From Nitrospira sp. (GTDB lineage Bacteria; Nitrospirota; Nitrospiria; Nitrospirales; Nitrospiraceae): a stretch of 64,000 bases of DNA. Both the position numbers and the translations under genes were made by a program. The stretch spans positions 124,001 to 188,000 of the forward strand of contig JBAOHZ010000009.1 in the NCBI GenBank assembly GCA_037045225.1. The letters run 5' to 3'. This document shows positions 47,801-54,658 of this stretch, one piece after another. The first letter of the stretch is position 1. Each line of letters starts with the position of its first letter. Below the pieces are notes generated by a model. It searched no databases. It was not told the origin of the DNA and was given only the letters and a program-made list of their open reading frames with translations.

Positions 47801-48072
47801 TCGATCCGTCGTTCTGCGCCGGCTCCCCTCGCAGCAGTGCGACGCTCGCGATCCAACTGCAGGGCAAGTTGATGAAACGAGAGAATGTGGACATTCAGCA
47901 GCGCGAGCCCCTGCTTCACGACCAGCAGCTGCTTAAGCGAACGACGCAACTGATCCGAGGGCACGACAAGCGCGACGGCGGCCTCGGGATGGCCGGCCTT
48001 GAGAGCACGAAGATCGTGAACGAGTTGCGTTTCGAGTGTGGGATGGAACTGGCCGGTGACGAGGCGGAGCAT
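44824..48072 (-). CDS. addB: AddB-type helicase-nuclease subunit
   Basis: A 1082-residue partner of the downstream AddA-type gene. The N-terminal region lacks an obvious Walker A in the first line, as in many AddB-like inactivated helicases. The C-terminal nuclease has LRGRWDRVD and LRVIDYKYR (PD-(D/E)XK). Four cysteines fit the AddB iron-sulphur staple: one near residue 778 (YARCPFQYF) and three near the end (HCTHCDFSTACR). The start ATG 48072 has no clear ribosome-binding site. Coupled to addA by overlap. Confidence 0.85.
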   Translation of the reverse strand: MLRLVTGQFHPTLETQLVHDLRALKAGHPEAAVALVVPSDQLRRSLKQLLVVKQGLALLNVHILSFHQLALQLDRERRTAARGAGAERRIELVTDMFFERLLQHLAQRNVPQTGVLRLPQLPSGAWPALWASLRDLKDATVDSALALRAVEEGQFPPEDSEKLRGLLTLYAALREGSAALGVGSPDDLTALVTDCVSTSPFLRGLAGLWYYGSYDLTQTQLTLLEALSVSLPLTVYFPLGEQPAYGFARQFLERHLYPIAGGPGERSRMTTGDSAPDSQKVNVSVEVRNAAGLDDELTLVCKQILSLVETNGYAFGEIGVVGRTLVPYQASLRRIFDQHRIPFVSSATVPLLQEPSVKTLLHLARLKENGLHRPAMLEVLTSPWNRRLTTGTHEVEPRPDLWRVAVETLGITRGEEEWTRLAHLGRLDSWATDGEDSVAEELEAFSIDGVQLRLLWDCLAPLIEDLKHLPDRGGYGALTDAFCALADTHLTVPLGLTVPFGLSTSIDATAQGDDAQDVPEALSRVFAELHALDRLGADITWDEWTDTFAEIVSRTTCALAPPSHQGVQVLDAMAARGLGFRALFLIGMNEKLFPRYIHEDGFLRDRHRLVLSETLGYKIDQKLQGYGEEALLFELLRASAKERLYLSYQRADAAGRPLVPSSYLDAVGVVPHPSDTTSLLALPRRWSDRVDLPLFTPQLQTREELTVSTVLQGCDVTALLEAVGRDGLLFSHGLGAQGVIESGHPALSAYDGMLEHSGAHWKAVTERGFSPTALESYARCPFQYFSRQVLNLESVRQTPSMELTPPAMGQLCHGALRLCYLALIQLGWPVTVLSSSAITEEVARAVAQTFDAYARTHGTGYALTWQLAQESVRRLIEATIILDRDAALASGFHPAEFELDAIGSVPDGSQGEEIPLRGRWDRVDRHPQSGALRVIDYKYRANDRVEAKDRNLLQAALRAQRLQPALYSLMAAVGSPDGQQGVLPEAVEFLYLLPHADPAVERVAFAASAWQGPSGPILSRTMQVLLDGIRAGQYFIAPDAHCTHCDFSTACRRTHQPSWWRASRSSPSRTLRDVRSQKVARD

Positions 48073-48092
48073 GGAGACCGTGGGCCATCAAT

Positions 48093-48151
48093 CGTGAAGC
48101 GCGAAGCGGAAGGTCGCAGAGAGTGTCTCGCAACCTTCCGCACTTCACGCG
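48093..48151. repeat. long imperfect hairpin upstream of addB
   Basis: An almost continuous stem: CGGAAGGT at the left pairs with ACCTTCCG at the right; the inner part GCAGAGA-GTG-TCTCGC pairs with one bulge; and outer GAAG/CTTC pairing extends it. The left arm starts CGTGAAGCGCGAAG, like the dispersed repeat at 31476 and 38020. It lies in the gap between the addB start and a minus-strand zinc-ribbon gene upstream, so it may terminate or regulate. Confidence 0.6.
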
Positions 48152-48176
48152 TAAAAGGCGAACATGCCCTTGGTTG

Positions 48177-48341
48177 CTAGCCGGTTTCCGGACCAAGCAG
48201 CTCACCGTTGCAATCGACGCAGGCCCAATCGCCATCGATGAACTTCATCGGGTCCCCGCACGTCCCGCATTCAGGCGGCGGTCCCTTATCGATCATAGGA
48301 AGAATCGGCAGTTCGAAATCGTCTTCATCGGGAACGGTCAT
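48177..48341 (-). CDS. small zinc-ribbon protein
   Basis: A 54-residue acidic protein with two CxxC pairs, CGTC near residue 25 and CVDC near residue 41, forming a likely single zinc ribbon. It starts MTVPDEDDF and ends GPETG. TGGAGAG precedes ATG 48341. It lies just downstream of the glutaredoxin-like gene (12-nt gap). Function unknown. Confidence 0.65.
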   Translation of the reverse strand: MTVPDEDDFELPILPMIDKGPPPECGTCGDPMKFIDGDWACVDCNGELLGPETG

Positions 48342-48353
48342 ATCTCTCCAGTC

Positions 48354-48620
48354 TCACGCGCCCTGCGGTTTCATCTTCAGCTGCAACGCCTTTTCAGCGC
48401 TTTGACGAGGCGGCACACCCACGAAGGTCAGCCGGCCATCGATAATCGTCGCGGGCACGGCCCGGACCGAATGCCGATTCGCCAATTCCTGACCATCCGG
48501 GGTCGTGATATCGACCTCGCGATAGCTAAAGCTATACTTTACCCTGAGTTCCTTCCACAGGCGTTTCGCTGATGGACAGGCTCCGCAAGTCGGTGAGTGC
48601 AATAAGGTAATGTTCGGCAT
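48354..48620 (-). CDS. glutaredoxin/thioredoxin-fold protein
   Basis: An 88-residue protein with the active-site motif CGAC near residue 12 in LHSPTCGACPSAKRLW and the conserved cis-Pro in RAVPATIIDG, followed by a GVPP turn. This is a minimal thioredoxin-fold oxidoreductase. Substrate unknown. ATG 48620 has GGAGAGGGG upstream. It likely forms an operon with the zinc-ribbon gene downstream. Confidence 0.8.
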   Translation of the reverse strand: MPNITLLHSPTCGACPSAKRLWKELRVKYSFSYREVDITTPDGQELANRHSVRAVPATIIDGRLTFVGVPPRQSAEKALQLKMKPQGA

Positions 48621-48690
48621 GGACAACCCCTCTCCTTAACGTGAACGGATCTTAACACCCGCGCGGAGGGCCACGCAAGCAAACGCAGGC

Positions 48691-48719
48691 CTGACATTCC
48701 TCATCGAGCCGTATATACT
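48691..48719 (+). promoter_or_regulatory. putative sigma-70 type promoter of pgm
   Basis: CTGACA (48691-48696) and TATACT (48714-48719) are spaced by exactly 17 nt and lie 59 nt upstream of the pgm start. Each box differs from consensus at one position, the best match in the window. Confidence 0.55.
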
Positions 48720-48777
48720 GGCTGCCACATCATTTAGAATCGCGTCATTCACGCATCATCGTCTTGCTGAGGAACCT

Positions 48778-50430
48778 ATGGCTCTCCATCCTCGTGCCGG
48801 TCAACCGGCACAGCCGGAACAATTGATCAATCTCGAAAAAGTCGAACAGGCCTACTACGGGGAAGTGCCGGACCCGTTCGATCCGCAACAGCAGGTGAGT
48901 TTCGGCACCAGCGGACATCGTGGCTCCTCTCTCCGCCGTACCTTCAATGAAGCCCACATTCTCGCGATCACCCAGGCCATCTGCGAATACCGGGCTCAGG
49001 CCGGAACCACCGGTCCTCTGTTCATCGGCAAGGATACTCACGCGCTCTCCGCACCGGCTCAACGCAGCGCGCTGGAGGTGTTGGCCGCAAACGGCGTTCA
49101 GATCCGCATGGATCAGACCGATGCCTATACCCCCACGCCGGTCATTTCACACGCCATTGTCACCACCAATCTAGGCCGGACCTCGGGCCTGGCCGATGGC
49201 ATCGTCATCACCCCTTCGCACAATCCACCCGAGGACGGCGGCTTCAAATACAATCCGCCACACGGCGGCCCGGCCGATACGGAGGTCACGAAAGCGATCG
49301 AGACTCGCGCCAATGCCTTATTGGCAACAAAGTTACATGGCGTAAAACGTGTCCCCTATGAACAGGCGCTGAAGGCGGCGTCTACCGCGCGGCATGATTT
49401 TATGGGCCACTATCTCGCGGACCTCATCAACGTCGTCGATCTCGAACGCATCAAAGCAGCAAAGTTGCGCTTGGGCGTGGATCCATTGGGCGGTGCGGCG
49501 GTGGCCTACTGGCGTCCCCTAGCCGAACGGTATGGATTGGATCTGCACATCGTTAACGAGTCCGTTGATCCGACCTTTCGGTTCATGACTCTGGATTGGG
49601 ACGGCAAGATCCGGATGGACTGTTCGTCCCCTTACGCCATGGCCTCGCTGATCACACTGAAAGACCGCTTCGATCTGGCATTCGGCAACGATACGGACAC
49701 GGATCGCCACGGCATCGTGACGCCGGGCGCCGGCCTGATGAACCCCAATCACTACCTTGCCGCCGCAATCTCATATTTATTTACCCATCGCCCGGGATGG
49801 AAGGCCGGTGCAGGAATCGGCAAGACCGTTGTCAGCAGCAGCATCATCGACCGGGTAGCGGGCAGTCTGCAGCGTCAATTGGTGGAGGTCCCGGTCGGCT
49901 TCAAGTGGTTTGTCCAAGGCCTTCGCGACGGGTCGTTAGGGTTCGGCGGAGAAGAAAGTGCGGGCGCAGCATTTCTCCGTCGTGACGGCACCACGTGGGT
50001 CACCGACAAGGACGGCATCATCATGGATCTCCTTGCGGCGGAAATGCTCGCGGTCACCGGAAAAAATCCGGCACAACTCTACGCGGATTTGACAGCCCAT
50101 CTCGGCGAGCCGGTGTACGAACGGATCGATGCACCGGCCACCAGAACCCAGAAAGCGGCGCTCCAGAAATTCTCCCCACAGCAAGTGCAGAGTCGGGAGC
50201 TGGCGGGAGAACTGATTACGTCCATGCTGACGGACGCGCCGGGCAACAAGGCCTCGATCGGAGGGTTGAAAGTGACGACGGCCAACGGCTGGTTCGCCGC
50301 GCGTCCCAGCGGAACCGAAGACGTCTATAAACTCTATGCGGAAAGTTTCAACGGCCAGGCCCATCTCAAACGAATTCAGGAGGATGCGCAAGCATTGATC
50401 AAGCAGGTCTTCTCCAACGCCGGAGCCTAA
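48778..50430 (+). CDS. pgm: phosphoglucomutase (alpha-D-glucose phosphate specific)
   Basis: Interconverts glucose-1-phosphate and glucose-6-phosphate, feeding glycogen, trehalose and nucleotide-sugar synthesis. The 550-residue protein shows [11 protein letters not shown], the phosphoserine loop [15 protein letters not shown], the metal-binding DTDTDRHG and the sugar-binding [12 protein letters not shown], ending with [24 protein letters not shown] precedes the ATG. The length and motifs fit the Pgm group of alpha-D-phosphohexomutases. Confidence 0.95.
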   Translation: MALHPRAGQPAQPEQLINLEKVEQAYYGEVPDPFDPQQQVSFGTSGHRGSSLRRTFNEAHILAITQAICEYRAQAGTTGPLFIGKDTHALSAPAQRSALEVLAANGVQIRMDQTDAYTPTPVISHAIVTTNLGRTSGLADGIVITPSHNPPEDGGFKYNPPHGGPADTEVTKAIETRANALLATKLHGVKRVPYEQALKAASTARHDFMGHYLADLINVVDLERIKAAKLRLGVDPLGGAAVAYWRPLAERYGLDLHIVNESVDPTFRFMTLDWDGKIRMDCSSPYAMASLITLKDRFDLAFGNDTDTDRHGIVTPGAGLMNPNHYLAAAISYLFTHRPGWKAGAGIGKTVVSSSIIDRVAGSLQRQLVEVPVGFKWFVQGLRDGSLGFGGEESAGAAFLRRDGTTWVTDKDGIIMDLLAAEMLAVTGKNPAQLYADLTAHLGEPVYERIDAPATRTQKAALQKFSPQQVQSRELAGELITSMLTDAPGNKASIGGLKVTTANGWFAARPSGTEDVYKLYAESFNGQAHLKRIQEDAQALIKQVFSNAGA

Positions 50431-50625
50431 CAGGATGCTGAACAGGTGGGCGAAGGCGGATGTCGCTTCCTCTGTGAGATCCATGAAGCGTCGTTCGTCA
50501 AGCGACTCGCGCGAACAATAGAATCCGGCCGATGAACGGGCCAACCCGGCCATTGTGCGTACCCCTGCGCGAGCAACGCCCTATGACATCCCATCCTTCG
50601 GAAGACCAGCTATACTTAAGTCAGT

Positions 50626-51324
50626 ATGCCCAGACTATCTCACACGCTGCGCACCGTGCTGGTCTGCGCCGCCCTGAGCGGCTGCGCCGCACCGGCCTCT
50701 CAGGGGCTCCGTCAGGCGGTCACCCCGCTTCCAGACTGCTGCCGCACAATCCAGGCCGGCCCGCGCACACAGGCGATCGTACAAACAGCCGTCAACCTGG
50801 TCGGCGCGAAAACAATCGAGAGCCAGGGGCGTCGTATCGCCTATGATTGCGCCGGCGTGACCCGCGCCATCTACCTCGCCAACGGCATCGACCTCTTTGA
50901 AGGAGGGGCCGGCGACGGGAAGGTCAACGGCGTGGGGTTGATCTACAATCACCTGCGGAAACATGGACAGCTTCATCGCGGTCCAGTCGTGCAAGCCGGC
51001 GATCTGGTGTTCTTCGACAATACCTGGGACTATAACGGGGACGGCCTCGTCAACGATCCCTTGACCCATGTGGGAGTCGTGGAGACGGTGGAGCGCAACG
51101 GCACGATCGTCTTTATCAGTCGGGTGTCCGGAGCGATTGAACGCTACCGGATGAATGTGGCCTACCCGCATATCCACCGCACCGCCGACGGCCGCCTGCT
51201 CAACGATTACATGCGCCGGAAACACTGGCGGGATGGGGAACGGACGCCCTACCTGACGGGAGAGTTATTTGCCGCCTTCGGCACGAGGGTGGTAGAGTCA
51301 GCCTCATCACCAGACAGAAGGTAA
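50626..51324 (+). CDS. NlpC/P60-like lipoprotein
   Basis: A 232-residue predicted lipoprotein; the lipobox is ALSGC near residue 20. The catalytic domain looks like a papain-like NlpC/P60 peptidase: the nucleophile Cys in YDCAGVTRAIY, the His in THVGVVE, and a VQAGDLVFFDNTW segment between them. Such enzymes cleave peptidoglycan stem peptides in the periplasm. The third triad residue is uncertain. The gene stands after pgm and just before yacG (5-nt gap). Confidence 0.7.
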   Translation: MPRLSHTLRTVLVCAALSGCAAPASQGLRQAVTPLPDCCRTIQAGPRTQAIVQTAVNLVGAKTIESQGRRIAYDCAGVTRAIYLANGIDLFEGGAGDGKVNGVGLIYNHLRKHGQLHRGPVVQAGDLVFFDNTWDYNGDGLVNDPLTHVGVVETVERNGTIVFISRVSGAIERYRMNVAYPHIHRTADGRLLNDYMRRKHWRDGERTPYLTGELFAAFGTRVVESASSPDRR

Positions 51325-51329
51325 ACACC

Positions 51330-51530
51330 TTGTCCCCTACTGCTCCCCGCACGACCCGTTGCCCCGAATGCCACCAGCCTACGACGTGGCAGGACAATCC
51401 CTGGCGTCCATTCTGCTCGGAACGTTGTCAAACGATCGACTTAGGGGCTTGGGCGGGAGAACGCTACCGAGTCGCAGGGCCGAGCCTGACGGTGGGGGGA
51501 TCCGAATCGTCTTCACCGGACGATGTGTGA
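51330..51530 (+). CDS. yacG: DNA gyrase inhibitor YacG family zinc protein
   Basis: A 66-residue protein with TRCPECHQPTTW, then RPFCSERCQTIDLGAWAGERYRV; the four cysteines and the DLGxW motif are typical of YacG, a zinc-binding inhibitor of gyrase in E. coli. The start is TTG 51330, with AGAAGG upstream; no ATG or GTG fits. A 7-bp hairpin at 51524-51545 overlaps the stop and may terminate it. Confidence 0.9.
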   Translation: MSPTAPRTTRCPECHQPTTWQDNPWRPFCSERCQTIDLGAWAGERYRVAGPSLTVGGSESSSPDDV

Positions 51531-51545
51531 CCGGCCGATCACACA

Positions 51546-51911
51546 CTATTCGCAGCGACAGTTCGCCTTGTAGTCCATACACATCGGACCGAAGCTCCGC
51601 TCGCAGTCACAACTACACTTAGGCGTCTTATCGGCCGGACAGGTGATCTGGCAAGTCTGCTTGATCCCCATGCCGCAGGACACGATCTCGCACGAGTTGG
51701 AGCCCTCCGCAAACAACAACGGCAGTGATGGCGCGACCGGAGCCTGGGTCTGCTGAAGGACGCGGCCAGCACTCTCCGATGCCTGGGTGATCGCTGGATT
51801 GTTCTCTACGCCAACTTGCTCTGCCCACACCGGCGTCGCAACACCGATCAATAGGACAACCAGCAGAAGCCCTACACTTCCCGCCCTGCATCGCGATGAA
51901 TACCTTGTCAT
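51546..51911 (-). CDS. secreted Cys-rich protein
   Basis: A 121-residue protein with a signal peptide (VGLLLVVLLIGVATPVWA). The mature C-terminal ~55 residues hold ten cysteines: SCEIVSCGMGIKQTCQITC, KCSCDCERSFGPMC and NCRCE. These likely form disulphides in the periplasm or bind metal. I do not recognise a named family. GGGAGGTGACGGC precedes the ATG. It converges on yacG. Confidence 0.65.
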   Translation of the reverse strand: MTRYSSRCRAGSVGLLLVVLLIGVATPVWAEQVGVENNPAITQASESAGRVLQQTQAPVAPSLPLLFAEGSNSCEIVSCGMGIKQTCQITCPADKTPKCSCDCERSFGPMCMDYKANCRCE

Positions 51912-51975
51912 GCCGTCACCTCCCTTTCAGACGGCAGCAGGATAGGAAGAATCGCCCGTGAAATCAAGTCTCGAA

Positions 51976-52284
51976 TCATCGCGTAAAACAGTCGATGGCC
52001 GGATCGCGCCCGGTTCCGAATGACATGGCCGGTAAGCCCCACCATTTCTCAATGACGGTCGCGTACAGGGCCCGATAATCGAGCGTATGCTTCAGATCCC
52101 CGGCCTGCAGATTTTTCAGTGAAGGAGGCGCACCATAGAAACCGCCTTTCACTCGTCCGCCCATGAAGAAGTGCGGGGCCGCCGTGCCATGGTCCAACTG
52201 CATCACACGCCGGATTTCTTCAGGCGTTCCACCGAACGTGGTGCGGGAGAGAAAGTGGCGGGCCTCGTCGAATGTGAGAGACAT
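51976..52284 (-). pseudogene. in-frame fusion remnant of DUF1800 and DUF1501 genes
   Basis: A 102-residue frame built from two unrelated family ends. Residues 1-29 (SLTFDEARHFLSRTTFGGTP) are the start of a DUF1800 protein. Residues from ~30 (LDHGTAAPHFFMGGRVKGG, then SLYATV-like ALYATVIEKWWG) are the C terminus of a DUF1501 protein. These two genes are commonly neighbours in bacteria. The simplest reading is a deletion of roughly 2.5-3 kb that removed most of both and joined the ends in frame. The product cannot have either function. Confidence 0.75.
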
Positions 52285-52429
52285 GCGTGAACTCTCAGGA
52301 CGATGAGGGCGACACTGTCTCTCTTAACGACATGGCACGTACATGGTTGACAGAACCGCTCCGCACCGCTTGTCTACCCTGGTAACTATCCTAGTAGCCA
52401 ACGCGGTTCTTATTTCTGTAGGATCGCGT

Positions 52430-52861
52430 ATGCGTCGAACCTGGCTGCTCCTTATCTTACTCGGCCTTCTCGTCATCGATACCGGCTGCAGTACTTCACC
52501 CGGCCCCCGTCTCACGGGGGCGATTCGGTATTTCAATATCCGGACAGACGTGGCGCCGCGCCATCTGATCGTGCAAGTCGGCGATGAGATCCGGTGGCAA
52601 AACCTGAATGCCCATGCCGTCCAGTTACGAATGCTCGAAGAAACCAACCCGGAGTTGATCGCCTGCGACAAAGGCTTTTCGAAATTCGGCGTGTTACAGG
52701 ATTCGGTCATCATCGCACCCCAGCAGTCTGTCAGCCTCTGCTTCTCGAAACCCACCACCATTCGCTTTAATGTGTGGCTCGAAGCCGACAATCCGCAAGG
52801 CGCCATGACCCCGACCGGCAGCGTTCGCATCGAACCCTCCGCCTCGAAACGCAGTTCCTAA
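52430..52861 (+). CDS. lipoprotein with cupredoxin-like fold
   Basis: A 143-residue predicted lipoprotein; LLLILLGLLVIDTGC ends in the lipobox Cys. The mature part is beta-rich with HLIVQVGDEIRWQNLNAHAV, which resembles the start of plastocyanin-like domains. A His (in NAHAV) and two Cys (IACDKG, SLCFSK) are possible ligands, but the usual copper site pattern is not clear. ATG 52430 is chosen for the signal peptide; a longer frame from 52343 exists. Confidence 0.6.
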   Translation: MRRTWLLLILLGLLVIDTGCSTSPGPRLTGAIRYFNIRTDVAPRHLIVQVGDEIRWQNLNAHAVQLRMLEETNPELIACDKGFSKFGVLQDSVIIAPQQSVSLCFSKPTTIRFNVWLEADNPQGAMTPTGSVRIEPSASKRSS

Positions 52862-52956
52862 TCTCGATCGAATTCGCCAGGGCCGGAGGCCTGTCGAACT
52901 CACCGATGGTGAGATCCTCTACGCCGACACTCGTTTGTCCGAGCGGCCAACGATCG

Positions 52957-53379
52957 TTAGCAGGGAATATTGATGGAGGGATCGCAGAATAGCGGAGGAA
53001 TCACGGTAGGACGCATGAAGCGTGAGGACGGATCTTGCGACCCCATGGGCGCGGTCAGCGCCGGTCCACCCGTCATGCCGGGCAACCCCTTGCCGATCGT
53101 CCCGAACGACTTGCCCTGACTGGAGGGGATGGTGTTACTTTGCGGCGCGCTGGCCCCGGAGGCCGTGGCCGCAATCGTCGACTGCTGTGCGAGAGGGTTC
53201 AGGAGCGGGAGCGTCCCCGGTAGCTGAGGGTTTTGTCCCGGTTGGTTCTGTTGGGTCGATGCCGGTGGCGAAGTCTGGGCAATTACGAACGACGGAACCA
53301 CCAGCATAACCACACTGAGGCAGAGGATCCGGATATCTCCGTGAACCAGCCCCGGATACGATGTACCATGCCGACTCAC
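52957..53379 (-). CDS. secreted low-complexity protein of unknown function
   Basis: A 140-residue protein with a hydrophobic N-terminal segment (ILCLSVVMLVVPSFVIA) and a Pro/Gln/Ser/Gly-rich, probably disordered mature part (PASTQQNQPGQNPQLPG), ending in two Cys ten residues apart (FCDPSINIPC). It starts with GTG 53379, with GGAG upstream. It follows the topoisomerase VI genes on the same strand after a 164-nt gap; a functional link is not suggested by its sequence. Confidence 0.55.
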   Translation of the reverse strand: MSRHGTSYPGLVHGDIRILCLSVVMLVVPSFVIAQTSPPASTQQNQPGQNPQLPGTLPLLNPLAQQSTIAATASGASAPQSNTIPSSQGKSFGTIGKGLPGMTGGPALTAPMGSQDPSSRFMRPTVIPPLFCDPSINIPC

Positions 53380-53543
53380 AGAGGCTCCGTTTCTTCGACT
53401 ACACCGGTTGCCGACAAGGCCAGCTACATACCGTCATAGAGGGCGCCGGTCGTCTTGGCCAGTTCGGTGGAGGCGCGGACATCACATTGTTCGAGTACCA
53501 CGTGCACCCGTTCCTTCAACGACCACCGAACAAAGTCCGCCCG

Positions 53544-54650
53544 CTAATCCAACCAGTCTTTTTCCTTCAGCTTCCTCGGCAGGTACTTCTTGGTCAGATA
53601 TTGAAAGTCTTTGTTCGCGAGTGCGTCCAGTTCGTATTTTAACCCGCTGGTAAGCATCCGTTTAATTTCCTGCTGCCAGGCCGGCTTCTGGAACCATTGA
53701 TAGTTCAGCAGTTCTTTCGCCCGAGTAATGTCTTTCTCATTCAGCTTGATGCCCACATTACGCGGCAACTCATACCGCTCCGGATCGGCGCTGGAGAGTC
53801 CGATAAACTTTGCTTTGGGAATCGCCATACGCTGGCTCTCAAACGCAAGGTTGATCGAGCCCTGCTTCACCACCGAATAAATATAATACCCCCAGGGATC
53901 GTTGTCGACCAGCACATACACCGGCAACTTGTACTCCTCGTGGAGGCGGCGTGCCAGCCGTCGCACCCCTCGTGGCGGTTGCCCGTTCCCCGTCAACAAC
54001 ACGCAGTTGTATCGCCGCCAGAACTTATCTTCCGACAACCGGTTCCACTGCGTACCTTTCTCGACCAGCAGGAGAAAATCGGCGGTGCAGCGGCGGATCT
54101 CCAAATATTCCGGTTCAACGATCGAGGGGACAGAATACCCGCCCTTGCCCAGCTTGGCACAATCCACCCTATCGCCGTCATCGCCGAAGACCACTGGCCC
54201 GACGATGCTGCCGCTATTTTCCGCCCGCACATGGAGTTCCTCTCGAAGCGCCACCAACGAGACTTCCAGATCCTCGATGATCGGGTCGGACTCGTCCTGC
54301 GTATCGAAGGTATTTTCATGGGAGTCTTGAATCGTATGTTTTGTCCGATAATAAATTTCCCTGAGCGAGGTGGTCAGATCGGCTTGCTGCAACTCCGCCA
54401 GCGCATCGGCCACCAACATCGTCTGCATGAATTTCTTCGCCATCCCGACATTAAAAAACGACCGGGTCTGTTTCTTCTCGCCCATCTCGATCAGCCCCCT
54501 GCGGGGATTGAACGACACGTTCGACAAGGCGCGAATCGGAATCTCAAACGTCGGGTCTTTGGCCCGTTGCGCGGCCGCGATGACCACATCGGCCATCCCG
54601 ACGAGCTTTTTCCCCACAGCCCCGGTCTTCTTCGTCTTTGCCTGTGCCAT
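53544..54650 (-). CDS. top6A: DNA topoisomerase VI subunit A (Spo11-like)
   Basis: The DNA-cleaving subunit of a type IIB topoisomerase. The 368-residue protein has the winged-helix catalytic tyrosine region (LREIYYRTKHT, Tyr100/101) and a Toprim domain with Glu in LLLVEKGTQ (~residue 206) and the DxD in VDNDPWGYYIY (~residue 258). These are the Spo11/Top6A hallmarks. It starts 8 nt after the subunit B stop. Topoisomerase VI is archaeal in the main and only scattered in bacteria. Confidence 0.92.
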   Translation of the reverse strand: MAQAKTKKTGAVGKKLVGMADVVIAAAQRAKDPTFEIPIRALSNVSFNPRRGLIEMGEKKQTRSFFNVGMAKKFMQTMLVADALAELQQADLTTSLREIYYRTKHTIQDSHENTFDTQDESDPIIEDLEVSLVALREELHVRAENSGSIVGPVVFGDDGDRVDCAKLGKGGYSVPSIVEPEYLEIRRCTADFLLLVEKGTQWNRLSEDKFWRRYNCVLLTGNGQPPRGVRRLARRLHEEYKLPVYVLVDNDPWGYYIYSVVKQGSINLAFESQRMAIPKAKFIGLSSADPERYELPRNVGIKLNEKDITRAKELLNYQWFQKPAWQQEIKRMLTSGLKYELDALANKDFQYLTKKYLPRKLKEKDWLD

Positions 54651-54658
54651 ACCCTGTC

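Noticed and set aside
50431..50525. Third copy of the ~120-bp repeat after pgm
   Set aside because: It begins GGATGCTGAACAGG like the repeat end, but the central palindrome and inner blocks are missing; at best a degraded half.
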